Below are positions 54,940-64,000 of a stretch of DNA of 64,000 nt, in pieces. Source of the DNA: Parastagonospora avenae f. sp. tritici 18332-5 (taxonomy: Eukaryota; Ascomycota; Dothideomycetes; Pleosporales; Phaeosphaeriaceae). The DNA lies in the NCBI GenBank assembly GCA_022559985.1, contig JAFJTR010000005.1, positions 434,001 through 498,000 on the forward strand, in the 5' to 3' direction. Both the position numbers and the translations under genes were made by a program. Under the pieces are notes generated by a model, which did no database searches, was not told where the DNA came from, and saw only the letters and a program-made list of their open reading frames with translations. Each line of letters begins with the position of its first letter. The first letter of the stretch is position 1.

Positions 54940-55570
54940 GGAGGGAGTGTCGATCTAGCCGGATGAAGCTAATGACTTGGAGAGAGGTCGCTGGTTTGCG
55001 TGAAAGACTGCTCTTCAAGAAAATGATTTTGAGTCAAATAAAATTGTCCGAGTAAAACAATAATTTCGGATAATGCGGATTGTAAAATAGAAGTGCTAGT
55101 CCAGTAATTATCTTCGCAAGTCTTCGCACGACTTCACTGAATGCTAAACTGTAGCAGGGCCACCCTCTCTTTGAACCTCTTTCCCATGACGCAAGGCTCG
55201 CAGGGGTCTTATGCATGGTGTTCTCCAATGCCGCATTCTAGAGGGAAGACTTACATAGCTGCCAGTTGGGCGTGGCGGGTGGTAATGTCGCTGGCTTCAA
55301 TTGGTCATTCGTGTAGAACGATTACATTGACGGCGAAGTGCGCGTGGTGGGAGTGTGACTGCGCAGAAGCTGATTGGCCCTTCATTATGTGGATGGCGAG
55401 GGCAGACAAATAGGAACTCGGGAATTATCAGGGAGAGATGCAGGTGCAGTCAGCCGTGCCAGATTGCAAAGTTGAGACCAAAACAGCACACCGGATATAC
55501 ATATCAAATATATCAGATCAAATTGCAAAGACTCATCAGTGGAACAAATATTCATTAACGACGTTACATA
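54940..55570. other. Intergenic region
   Basis: Nothing recognised. Confidence 0.5.
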
Positions 55571-56650
55571 CTACCTCCCTCCTTCCTCCACCCCACCATG
55601 TCTATAAGGCAAATAAGCATCCCCAACCTCCGCCCTAACCTCCGACCCATCAATCTCCACCGGCGCAACCGGCTTCCTCGACACCCTCCCCGTGCCATCC
55701 AACTCACTCGCCTCCGCGTAATGATAAGCCGCATACCTCTGCCTCTCCGCGTCCGTAGCATCGAGTTCGGCGTTCCATTCGGGTGTTTCGTTGAGCTTTG
55801 CGCCGGGGGGGTGAGCAGCAGCAGCAGCTACGAAACCAGGTGCTAGGTTTGCATGTTTCGAATCTGGAGAAGATGACTGGTATGCAGCCGCGATGGAGCC
55901 AGATGGCCTCGTGTCTTTCTCCTCTGCTATATTCCGCGCCGCAAGTGCCATGGCAGCTTTCTTTTGTTTCCGGCGGCGGTACAGCAGGGCGAAAGCGAGG
56001 GCGCCGATGATGAAGACGAGCGGGATGACGGTGCCTATCGCAGCCTTCGCGCCCGTGGATAACCCCCCATTGCCTCTGGTTCCGCTTCCGTTTGATGGGC
56101 CGGAGGCGGTGTTCGATGGGGATGCGCTTGCGGATCCGACGTCGCTGGCTTGATAGCGCAGTTGGAGGGGAGTGATGGATGCAATGGCGCCTGCAGGCCA
56201 TTGTCCGGCTGTGTAGATTCTGTTCTCGTTTTCTTCGGCGTCGGCTTCGCCGCATTCGAGGATGGGGAAGGTGCCGGTGGTGCCGGGGCGGCAGCCTCCT
56301 CGTCCGTCTCCTTCGAAGCTGGGGGGACAGCAGGATAGCGCTGTTTCGCCAGACACCCATTGGTCGCCGGTGGTTGCGGTTGACACAGCGGACCATGAGG
56401 ATGGGCATGCTGTGGCGGGCGAGTAGAAGGCTCCGGTGCTGGGATAGACGTTTGGCGTCACCCATGGCATACAGGCTGTATTGATAGAGAAAGGGAGTGG
56501 GTCGCCGTCTTCTTTGCCAAATACACACATCTTGCCCCATTCAACTGCATTGTTTAGGTTGCGCAAGGTTTGGCATGCCGCCGGAGGCGCGGTCTGGTAA
56601 GCTGGTGACCATGTTCGGCGATTGCTTCGTGTGTCTGTAGTCGAACTCAT
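55571..56650 (-). CDS. Single-pass membrane protein with Cys-containing ectodomain
   Basis: A 359-aa single-exon protein. The first 190 residues are Thr/Ser/Pro-rich with paired cysteines (CQTLRNLNNAVEWGKMCVFG; TALSCCPPSFEGDGRGGCRPG). A Ser/Gly-rich stalk (SASASPSNTASGPSNGSGTRG) precedes one membrane helix (AIGTVIPLVFIIGALAFALLY) and a basic stop-transfer RRRKQKK, then a cytosolic tail. This layout is typical of fungal wall-sensor-like proteins. No cleavable signal peptide is visible at the ATG used, so an upstream exon may be missing or it is a type III membrane protein. No ligand or partner is known. Confidence 0.7.
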   Translation of the reverse strand: MSSTTDTRSNRRTWSPAYQTAPPAACQTLRNLNNAVEWGKMCVFGKEDGDPLPFSINTACMPWVTPNVYPSTGAFYSPATACPSSWSAVSTATTGDQWVSGETALSCCPPSFEGDGRGGCRPGTTGTFPILECGEADAEENENRIYTAGQWPAGAIASITPLQLRYQASDVGSASASPSNTASGPSNGSGTRGNGGLSTGAKAAIGTVIPLVFIIGALAFALLYRRRKQKKAAMALAARNIAEEKDTRPSGSIAAAYQSSSPDSKHANLAPGFVAAAAAHPPGAKLNETPEWNAELDATDAERQRYAAYHYAEASELDGTGRVSRKPVAPVEIDGSEVRAEVGDAYLPYRHGGVEEGGR

Positions 56651-57274
56651 TGCTCACGATACAATGCTCTTTCCGCGACCCAATTTTCGTCCAGAGAGAT
56701 ATGCGATAGATTCGACAGAGAATGGTAGCGAGAAAGTGGAGATGTGGGAACTACACCCATATTCCCAGGAACCGTAAATAGAACCGACATGATGTATTTC
56801 CAAGCCAGGCACAGCCTCGAGTTGACCCACTCTTCCCATCTATCCGTTGAACTCCTCCCATGTTGCAATGTTCACTTCGATGACGGTGTGGCGAAACCAG
56901 TAGTTAATAGGTCGCTGGCTTCCACTCCACTCATGCTAAGCCACTAACACCACTCGGCTGCTGGGCACTTTAGCCCGATGGATATAAGAGTGGTACGCGT
57001 TGAAGACTCGCGGTAGCAATTGCCGAGTCGCCGGCAGATTGGCGAAACTTGGGTCTCAACTTGTGGTTGAAGATCGCAGGTCTTATGCAAACAAAGCCAC
57101 CGAGATTCGTCAGCAGGGAGTCTGGGGCATTAGTATGAATGTGAACTGTTTATATTATGTTGGCTGTTTATATATTGTAAATTTCTGTTTGATGCATAGT
57201 CCAAGTATGTTCCAAAAATTTGTTGGTGTGGCTAATATCTTGCAGACCTTCCAGTTACCAGTATGTGTACCCAT
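56651..57274. other. Intergenic region
   Basis: Nothing recognised between the membrane-protein gene and the aminotransferase 3-prime end. Confidence 0.5.
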
Positions 57275-58828
57275 CTATGCCTTGTAACCAGCGTCTGCGA
57301 GACTCTCCTTCAAGCTCTGGATTGCGGTTGTGATATCTGGCCTCTCGGGGTCTGTCACGCTCACACCCATGTGTCCGAAGCGGATATACTTTGTCGCGAT
57401 CTCCTTGTGCAGTCCACCGGCGAAGATGACGCCCTTCTTCAGCAGATTGGGGAGGACGTCGGGAGGCGTGAAGCCCTCAGGTAGGTAGATGGCAGTCATG
57501 CCATTGGCCTGGTTTTCAGGTTTGGATGCGAGTTGCGTCAGGCCAAGGTCAGCAACGGCCTTCTTGACCTTTTGTGAGGCAGCTTTGTGGTCGGCGAAGC
57601 GTTGGTCGAGTGGGCGCGAGAGAATCTGCTTCAACGAGGTGTCGAGCGCGTGGACCAATTGTGGCGAAGGAGTTGCGAAGTATGATGCCTTCTTTGCCTC
57701 ATAGTTTTGCATGACTGATAATATTAGTTGTGGACGCGTCAGAAGTGAAGGATGGACATACTTGGCAACCAGTTCTTCCATGAGCCAAAGTAGGAAGTTG
57801 GCCTGGTCTTCCTCGCCTTGAACCTCTCAATGGCACGGCCAGAGACCATCATGATGCTGAGACCAGCTGGGCAGCCGATGCCCTTCTGCGAAGCTGTGAG
57901 AACAGCATCGAGCTTCCAGTCATCGAAACGGATCTCCTCTGAGCCGACACTGCATACACCGTCTACAACGAACAAAGTCTCGGGGCTGACGCGGTGCACA
58001 AGCTCGCTCAATGCCTTGAGCTCGCTGAGCACACCAGTGGAGGTATCGACATGTGTGACAGTGAGCATCTTGTACTCCTTCTCTTTGAGCGCCTTCTCGA
58101 CTTCATCAAGCTGCGGTCGGTCGCCAATTGGCGCCTTCAGTTGTGTCGCCTTGACGCCATATGTCTCGAAGCAGTCGGTAAAGGAGTCTGCGAAGTAACC
58201 AGTATGGAGGACGAGTACCTCGTCGCCGGGCTCAACCAGGTTGGCGGCGACTTGGTCCCATCCCAGTGTACCGGAGCCGGAGATGACAAAGGGTTGCGAG
58301 GCAGGATCGGTGGTTTGGAAGAGCTTGCGCAAGTTTTGGAGGACCTCGCTGAAGCAATTTACAAAGGGCTGACCGACATGTGATTCACTGCGGGTCTGTC
58401 AGTACAAGCTGTGCGCGCCATCAATCAGCTAGAATGTACCTGTAGTGGCTCATAGAGTCGAGAACTGCATCGTCAAACTCAATTGGCCCAGGAATGAGCA
58501 GCGCAGGGTGTGGCTTCTGGTTGGATCTCGACATCTTCTTTGGTGGTTCTGGTACTGGCTCTGTCTTCTTTACAACCGGTTGTTCAATCTTCTTTTCTTG
58601 CGGCTTTGGTTGTGGTTTCGGTCGTTTCACGTTTCCGCTTCCGTCTTCAAATCGCGAGCTTCGTTCGGTGGAGAAGGGAGTGTTCAGTTCGAGGAACGGC
58701 TTGGAATCTAGGTGCTTGGAGATCTGATCTATGCGGGAACGCGCATTGGTTCGTGACGTCGGTGCCATGCGGGGCAACAGCCGGCTGTTCACGGAGCTCA
58801 GGAGGAATCTTTGACCCCGAATCCACAT
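57275..58828 (-). CDS. AGX1: Alanine-glyoxylate aminotransferase (class V PLP enzyme)
   Basis: Converts glyoxylate plus alanine to glycine plus pyruvate. Exons 58440-58828, 57762-58387 and 57275-57714 give 484 aa. Core motifs: LLIPGPIEFDDAVLDSMSHYSESHVG, SGSGTLGWDQVAANL, THVDTSTGVL, VDGVCSVGSEEIRFDDWKLDAVLTASQKG (PLP Lys in SQKG) and YIRFGHMGVS. About 80 residues before the enzyme are extra: an Arg-rich, acid-poor start (MWIRGQRFLLSSVNSRLLPR) like a mitochondrial presequence, then a Pro/Lys linker (VKRPKPQPKPQEKK). Internal ATGs (58768 and the MSRSNQ start) could give a cytosolic form. No PTS1. Family is firm; dual targeting is inference. Confidence 0.92.
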
Positions 58829-59369
58829 CCGGTGCTCGGAGACGTGCGATAGGCGTGGGGTTGATTGAGTGCCTCGGGACACGTGCTGATGCAGATGCAA
58901 CCTTGGAATGGATCTGGAGAACAGTTGGAGATGCGGCGTCTTATTGAGGCCTACAAAAAGAAAATTGGCTACTCTGTGATTGGATAGTCCTTCGATACCT
59001 TGTCAGGGGCAATTAAAGTCAGGCCAAATCTCACGGTCCTTCCAGCGGACTTTTGATGGCTACTTAGTCAGGCTATATGCCACCGGCTGGTCAATGGGCT
59101 CCGGTAGCGGATCGGATATGAAAGTGTCATCACGTGGTCGAAGCTCTTCAACGGTTGCGCCAGGGTCCACGCGCTAGTCCGCGAACCATTCCTAGCAAGG
59201 GTGTTTGGGTGTTTGTTATGATCCACTCTGGGATCTCCGCAGCAGCCAGTCGAGCATCAACACCCCCATCAACATTCACGCCTGTTCGTTACATATGTCT
59301 TGGTCCAAGCAGTGTCACTCGCAATCAACATAAATTGGAAGTTCTAGTGAAATATACTTCGCCGCGGCA
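58829..59369. other. Divergent promoter region
   Basis: Lies between the aminotransferase and the repeat-protein genes, which are transcribed away from each other. No ORF with recognisable features. Confidence 0.5.
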
Positions 59370-61622
59370 ATGCGCCTCACACGCGCCGCACAGCGCGCCC
59401 AACAGCCTGCAGAGGAGCCCACCCTCGACGCGACCGATGCCTCCGAGGAGCGCAGCCCTCTGAACGAGATCACGCCCAATGCATCACCTGAACAAGTGAA
59501 CCATGCAGAGAATGAGCCCAAGAAGACGCTCACAAGAACCAAGAGCAAGAAAGGCGGAAAGAAGGGCGCCAAGGCCAAGAAGGGCAAGACAGTAGAGGAG
59601 GAGGACCAGGTGCCTGTCGCCGATGATCCAGTCGCCGAGGAACCGCAAGTTGTAGACGACGCAATTGAAGCTGCGGTGGAAGAACCCATTGCAGAGCCTT
59701 CACAAGGTGGGCGCTTTACGACGCATGTCCCACTCACCACCACTAACACGGTGTTAGATGCAGCGCCGCCTGCCGTTGAGGATGAGCGCCCCGCAAGTCC
59801 AGCGCCGAAAGCTGTCCGCCTTACTCGACGTCAGCTAGCAAAGCAGGAGGAGGAGATGCGACAGTCGCAGCGCGCTCAATCTCCGCCTCGGCCTGAACCT
59901 GCGACGGAAGATGTCGCACAATCTCCAATTGAAGAAGCGCAAGAGGAAGTGGCTCATGACGGAATCATCGAAGACATTGCTCCAGCGGAAGACAACGTGC
60001 TTGCTGTAGAGACTCAGCCAGAAGCGACAATCGAGCCTGCAGAGGTACCCCAGGATGAAATCACGGTCGAGCCGAGTCCAGTGACCGAGGATACGAGCGC
60101 CGGAGCGGAAGCGATTGGGGTTGCTGAGACGAATGAGAAGCAAACGCAAGTAGTGGCGCCAGAGCCTAAAGAAGCCCAGTACATTGAACCGGACGCTGCT
60201 ACACCGTCAGTCGAGGTCACATCCGAGCCAGAACCAAAGACTCTTGCAACCGAGAGGCCGACCGAAATCACAAGCACACCGGCGTTGAGTCGTACACCGA
60301 GTAGGCGCACCTCACGAAGTGCATCCAAATCACCTATGCGTATTGAAGAGTCGATAGAGGCCTTGGATGCGCTAGAAGAAGCATTGGAAAATGTTGGCAA
60401 GGCGGTTTCGCACTTTGACTCGTCGACTGAGGAAAAGTCACCACGCAAGAAGGTTTTTCCAAAGAATGCTACATCCACCCCAAGTGCACACGCCAAAACC
60501 CCGCGCAAGACACCCGTGGCCTCGAGAGTCTCGAGAGCCCCTAGTGCGGCTCCCAAAAGTATGAAGCCGGCGGCTACTGGAATCGCGCGTGCGTCCAGTG
60601 TTCGTGTCGCACCTGTGAGAGATATTAGGAAAGATTCCACAGAGACATTCGATTACCTGGCATCGAAACGTCGACCTGTCAGCGTATCTTTTCCTACGCC
60701 CCCACCTCCCCCTAAGGGACGGGCTCCGACTAAGCCGACTTTCCAGCTCTCGAGCGAGACGGTAGCCGCGAAGCTCAAGGCACAGAAAGAGGAGCGGTTG
60801 AAGCGGGAAGCGGAGAGAGAGGTAGAGGGCGCGCCGCTTAAGCAACGACCGATCAGCATGCCTCCAGTCGCGAAATCGACCAAGGCTCCTACCAAGGCGA
60901 ACTTCCAGCTCCCAGGCGAGGCAATTGCGGCGAAGCTCAGAGCACAAAAGGAGGAGCGAGAAAAGCGAGAAGCCGAAAGCGCGCAAGGACCACAGCCAAA
61001 AGCTCGACCCGTCTCGATCTGCATGCCACCACCAACAGTGAAGTCCACAAAGCCTCTCACCAAAGCTACCTTCCAACTATCCGGAGACGCAGTGGCTGCC
61101 AAGCTCAGAACGCAACGAGAAGAGCGTCAAAAGCGCGAAGAGGAAGCCGAAGCCGCAAAGAAAGCCGCAGCCTCCAAGCCCCGACCGACAATCCGCAAAC
61201 CAGTCGCCTTACCATCTCGAGCAGCACCAGGCGTAACAATCCCGCCTCCGCCCAAATCCGACTCTCTCCAACCCCCACCTCCCCAGCGCTCCACCTCCCT
61301 CGCCAGCAAACGCAGCAGCATCCAGCTCTCCCGCTCCGTCTCCGACTCCACGAACGGATCGAACCGCAACAGCCTTCTCATCGCCAAGGCGACGGTTACG
61401 CCCGTCGACGCGGTGCAGCAGAAGCTCAAGGGCAGGGAGGTGTTTAATAGAGATAAGATGGAGAAGGAAGCCAAGGAGCGCGAGCGCAGGGAGAAGGAGG
61501 AAGCAGCCAAGCAAGCAAGAGCGCAGGCGGCGGAGCGCGGACGCATTGCGTCGAGAGAGTGGGCGGAGAAGCAGAGGAGGAAGATGATGGATGCGGTGCG
61601 GTCGAAGGCGGAGGCTGCTTGA
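59370..61622 (+). CDS. Large disordered protein with three coiled-coil repeats
   Basis: A 750-aa single-exon protein. Residues 1-300 are acidic and Glu/Pro/Ala-rich with a Lys-rich patch (KSKKGGKKGAKAKKGK). The middle is Ser/Thr/Arg/Pro-rich. Three related units follow at about residues 450, 505 and 560, each of the form PTKxxFQLxxExxAAKLxAQKEERxKREAE, spaced by a basic Pro linker. The C-terminus is a charged helix (VFNRDKMEKEAKERERREKEE to EWAEKQRRKMM). The K.P.FQL...KLRAQKEER pattern recalls microtubule/TPX2-like helical repeats, but I cannot confirm it. No enzyme motif. Nuclear or cytoskeletal function is a guess. Confidence 0.75.
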   Translation: MRLTRAAQRAQQPAEEPTLDATDASEERSPLNEITPNASPEQVNHAENEPKKTLTRTKSKKGGKKGAKAKKGKTVEEEDQVPVADDPVAEEPQVVDDAIEAAVEEPIAEPSQGGRFTTHVPLTTTNTVLDAAPPAVEDERPASPAPKAVRLTRRQLAKQEEEMRQSQRAQSPPRPEPATEDVAQSPIEEAQEEVAHDGIIEDIAPAEDNVLAVETQPEATIEPAEVPQDEITVEPSPVTEDTSAGAEAIGVAETNEKQTQVVAPEPKEAQYIEPDAATPSVEVTSEPEPKTLATERPTEITSTPALSRTPSRRTSRSASKSPMRIEESIEALDALEEALENVGKAVSHFDSSTEEKSPRKKVFPKNATSTPSAHAKTPRKTPVASRVSRAPSAAPKSMKPAATGIARASSVRVAPVRDIRKDSTETFDYLASKRRPVSVSFPTPPPPPKGRAPTKPTFQLSSETVAAKLKAQKEERLKREAEREVEGAPLKQRPISMPPVAKSTKAPTKANFQLPGEAIAAKLRAQKEEREKREAESAQGPQPKARPVSICMPPPTVKSTKPLTKATFQLSGDAVAAKLRTQREERQKREEEAEAAKKAAASKPRPTIRKPVALPSRAAPGVTIPPPPKSDSLQPPPPQRSTSLASKRSSIQLSRSVSDSTNGSNRNSLLIAKATVTPVDAVQQKLKGREVFNRDKMEKEAKERERREKEEAAKQARAQAAERGRIASREWAEKQRRKMMDAVRSKAEAA

Positions 61623-64000
61623 GAAGTTTCCCTCCTTTGACTTACTTCTTGTCGATTCTTTTCTTTCGGATGAGTGCGTGGGGTTTCTTTTTTACACTCT
61701 CTAGGAATGGCCTGGTGTTCTTTTTACTGTCTCTAGGGATGGTCTGCGGTGGTCTTTCTTGTTCACACTCTCTAGGCCCAGTCTGGCGTTTTTGTGTATA
61801 CGGAGTTTTGCGTTTGGATACCATACCTCCTTCCCTTTCCTTGGGCGTCTTCATTGCGGATCGAGTATATCCCCAGGCGTCCCTCTCACATAACTCACCA
61901 TCGCCACTGTCAATACAAACAGTCAATCGAATCCAATTCAAATATCAAATCCATTGCACATTCAACCCACCAATGACCTTTCAAACCCAGCATCGCAACT
62001 CTCCACGGTCGTTCAATGGCTCCGGCGGACACGGCCGAGATATTTCGCGCCTAAAGTTAGTCCCTTTCGTTCGGCCCTTTCGTTCGACATGCTGTCGCTG
62101 TGGAAGAATTGGCCGAGGCGCTGTGTCTCGATGCAGTAATTTCGTGTTGGAAGTGTGGATTGCTGTGGGAATGTTGGCCGGAGTCGTGAGAGTTGGGGTG
62201 GATGGTGTTGGTGAGCTAAGGAGATTGAAAAGCAGCGGTGGTTCGCTGGTAGTCCTTTGCCTGGATTGTTCCATTAGATGGAGATTTACTTGAAAGCTTC
62301 GTGTGCTGCGTGTCTCGCGGTGAGTTGGATGTGGGTGTTGCTGTGTCACGGTGGTGGCTTGGGTGTGATGCGCAGCACTTGCTGTGATTGGTTGGGTCGG
62401 GAGAGCTCTTTTTACTGGATGAATACAATTGATACACAACACATCTTCTCCAGACGCTACATTGAGATTATCTGGTGGTTATTCGAACTTGGGTGCAAGG
62501 TGTTTGCGAGCCAAGCATTATCAGTCCTTGATGGTTCGGTATTTCCCAAAAGTGATAGTGACCGCGCAAGAAAACTTGATTGATGCTGTTAGTTTCGGCG
62601 AAAGGCTTTCGGTGAAGCTGAATAGAACGTAGCGTCGGCAAAAATGTGTTTTTGAACTCGCGGCTTTTACGATACATATTGTCGAGCCACAAGGCTAAGC
62701 AGGAGAATATGACTCAACATATCATTACCCCCAACCTGGTCGGGTTATCTCGGACAATGACATTCAAATATATCGATACCTGTTCCGGAGGTTAGAACAA
62801 CTCGGCCCACAATCCCACGCACGGCTCTGATCGGCATTCATTACCCTAACACAGAGAGTGGTGATGGAACGCCGAGCGGGAAGCGATTGCCTGACTCGAG
62901 AGTCCTTTCACGGTGCACCAAGATATCGCTTAATGTCACTGTTACCAACCCCAATTTGTGCCTCGATACCGTGTCCAAATCTAGCGGCCAATACTGGTGG
63001 AGCGAACAAGGCCCAGTCTCAATTGTCTCGGTCCAGTGCTCCGACCAAAAGCAAATAACGGCGAGATCTTGATCTTGACGCCATCACCGCACAAAACCGA
63101 TAAGCGAGGTGTGATGATAGGTCGTGGGTGCTTGTACCGGTAATCACGCACAGTTAGGCTTAATACTTTCCTTGCTTTTCAGCATTGGGCGTGCCTACCC
63201 GCCTATATGTGATGAAGGAAGGGGTGCCTGACGATAAGAAGAATGTGTAGCTGTCATTCGCCGGCAGATCAACCCGTGATGGTTCGATGAGATGAGATCG
63301 GAAACTCGGGCTGAGCCGAGGATGGCGTGAGTGAGTGTCTGAAATATATCTGAGACGGGACAGATGTCACACTGCGTCGCTTCGTTCCGAGATGTGCGAT
63401 CAGAACATGATGACCTCGACTAATTTTGGGCAAATCCTATTGCAGCCTGCATTGACGGCGCAATTTGAGAAAGTTCTCCCTTTCACGAAAAGACGTTGTA
63501 CTGCGTAACGAGGTAACCATGACCAGCAGACACCGCTCTTTGCTATAGGCCGTCCGGAAATATGTCATGACACGCAGAGTTGACTATAGAAGAGCGCTTG
63601 GGCGTCATGAGGGCCTTGATGAGACCTCGTGGCCTCGAACGATACAGACCGCCTCTGCAGTCGAGCAGCTGCGAACTCTGACGATCACACATGATCTTCC
63701 CGTCGCCCACGATACCGATTTCGGGCCTTCACGACTTGCTGGGCGCCTCTGCTGTGAGGCGGTCAAGCACCAGTAACCTAAAGCGGCTGTGAGTTCGCAT
63801 GCTCGAGTCGGCGTTGTTCTGGCCAGCGGTGTTTGGAGCTCCTTGAGCCTCAAAGAGCCGCATGGCGCCATAGGAATTGCGTTTCGGGGCGGTAAGGCAA
63901 CCGTCGGGGACCGCATAAGGTCTCCGGGCTGTGGGCAAAGTTCTGTTGAGACGCGCGCGAAACAGGCACAAAGCGCAAGACGAGGATGCGCTGGCGTTTC
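61623..64000. other. Terminal intergenic region
   Basis: About 2.4 kb with only short unsupported frames. A GC-rich minus-strand stretch at 63605-63971 is open but has no motif, and it could be the edge of a gene beyond the window. Confidence 0.4.

Noticed and set aside
59835..61546. Long minus-strand ORFs within the 750-aa gene
   Set aside because: They are shadows of biased codon use in the repeat-rich plus-strand gene.
63605..63971. GC-rich open frames at the right edge
   Set aside because: Open on the minus strand toward the edge but without a motif or splice structure; could be an adjacent gene, cannot be supported.
1..64000. CRISPR arrays, insertion sequences, prokaryotic operons
   Set aside because: The window is fungal nuclear DNA with spliceosomal introns; no regular spacer arrays or transposase genes seen.

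Overview
The window is nuclear DNA of a filamentous ascomycete, most probably a Dothideomycete. Most genes carry short introns (44-120 nt) with GT-AG ends and CTAAC/CTGAC-like branch sites. The gene content is typical of the group: a Pho84-type transporter, GH6 cellulase, DUF1996 and DUF7918 proteins, Zn2Cys6 and BTB proteins, and a run of small LRLPAELRN-type genes. Class-level placement is an inference from gene content. I see no transposon, rRNA, convincing tRNA or CRISPR. Coding regions were joined by hand across introns, and every spliced model given sums to a multiple of three.

Left part (1-25 kb): high-affinity phosphate transporter, secreted GH6 glucanase, a small ABM-like protein, a divergent pair made of a CXXC-less PDI-like ER protein and a prolyl-4-hydroxylase-like enzyme, a broken DUF7918 gene, a GPI-anchored Cys-rich protein, a first array of three LRLPAELRN genes (all damaged), a BTB protein, a secreted DUF1996 protein, a Baeyer-Villiger monooxygenase, and a secreted cytochrome-PQQ dehydrogenase fusion (AA8-AA12 type).

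Middle (25.6-43 kb): enoyl-CoA hydratase/isomerase ending AKI, a Zn2Cys6 regulator, a dienelactone hydrolase, a zincin-like gene with an internal stop, an acyl-CoA (malonyl-CoA-type) synthetase ending AKL, a BAHD-type acyltransferase and an acyl-CoA oxidase ending AKL. Three enzymes carry PTS1-like C-termini, so this stretch may be a peroxisomal acyl-CoA cluster. This grouping is inferred, not shown. The oxidase has a frame problem that is either a 47-nt intron or a deletion.

Right part (43-64 kb): a second array of four LRLPAELRN genes (one intact, three damaged), split by a poly-G tract with a 10-N gap that marks an unreliable scaffold join. It is followed by housekeeping genes: Naa10/ARD1 N-acetyltransferase, a Ser-rich conserved protein, ethanolamine-phosphate cytidylyltransferase, two related tiny membrane proteins, a single-pass membrane protein, alanine-glyoxylate aminotransferase and a large disordered repeat protein. 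The last 2.4 kb has no gene I can support.
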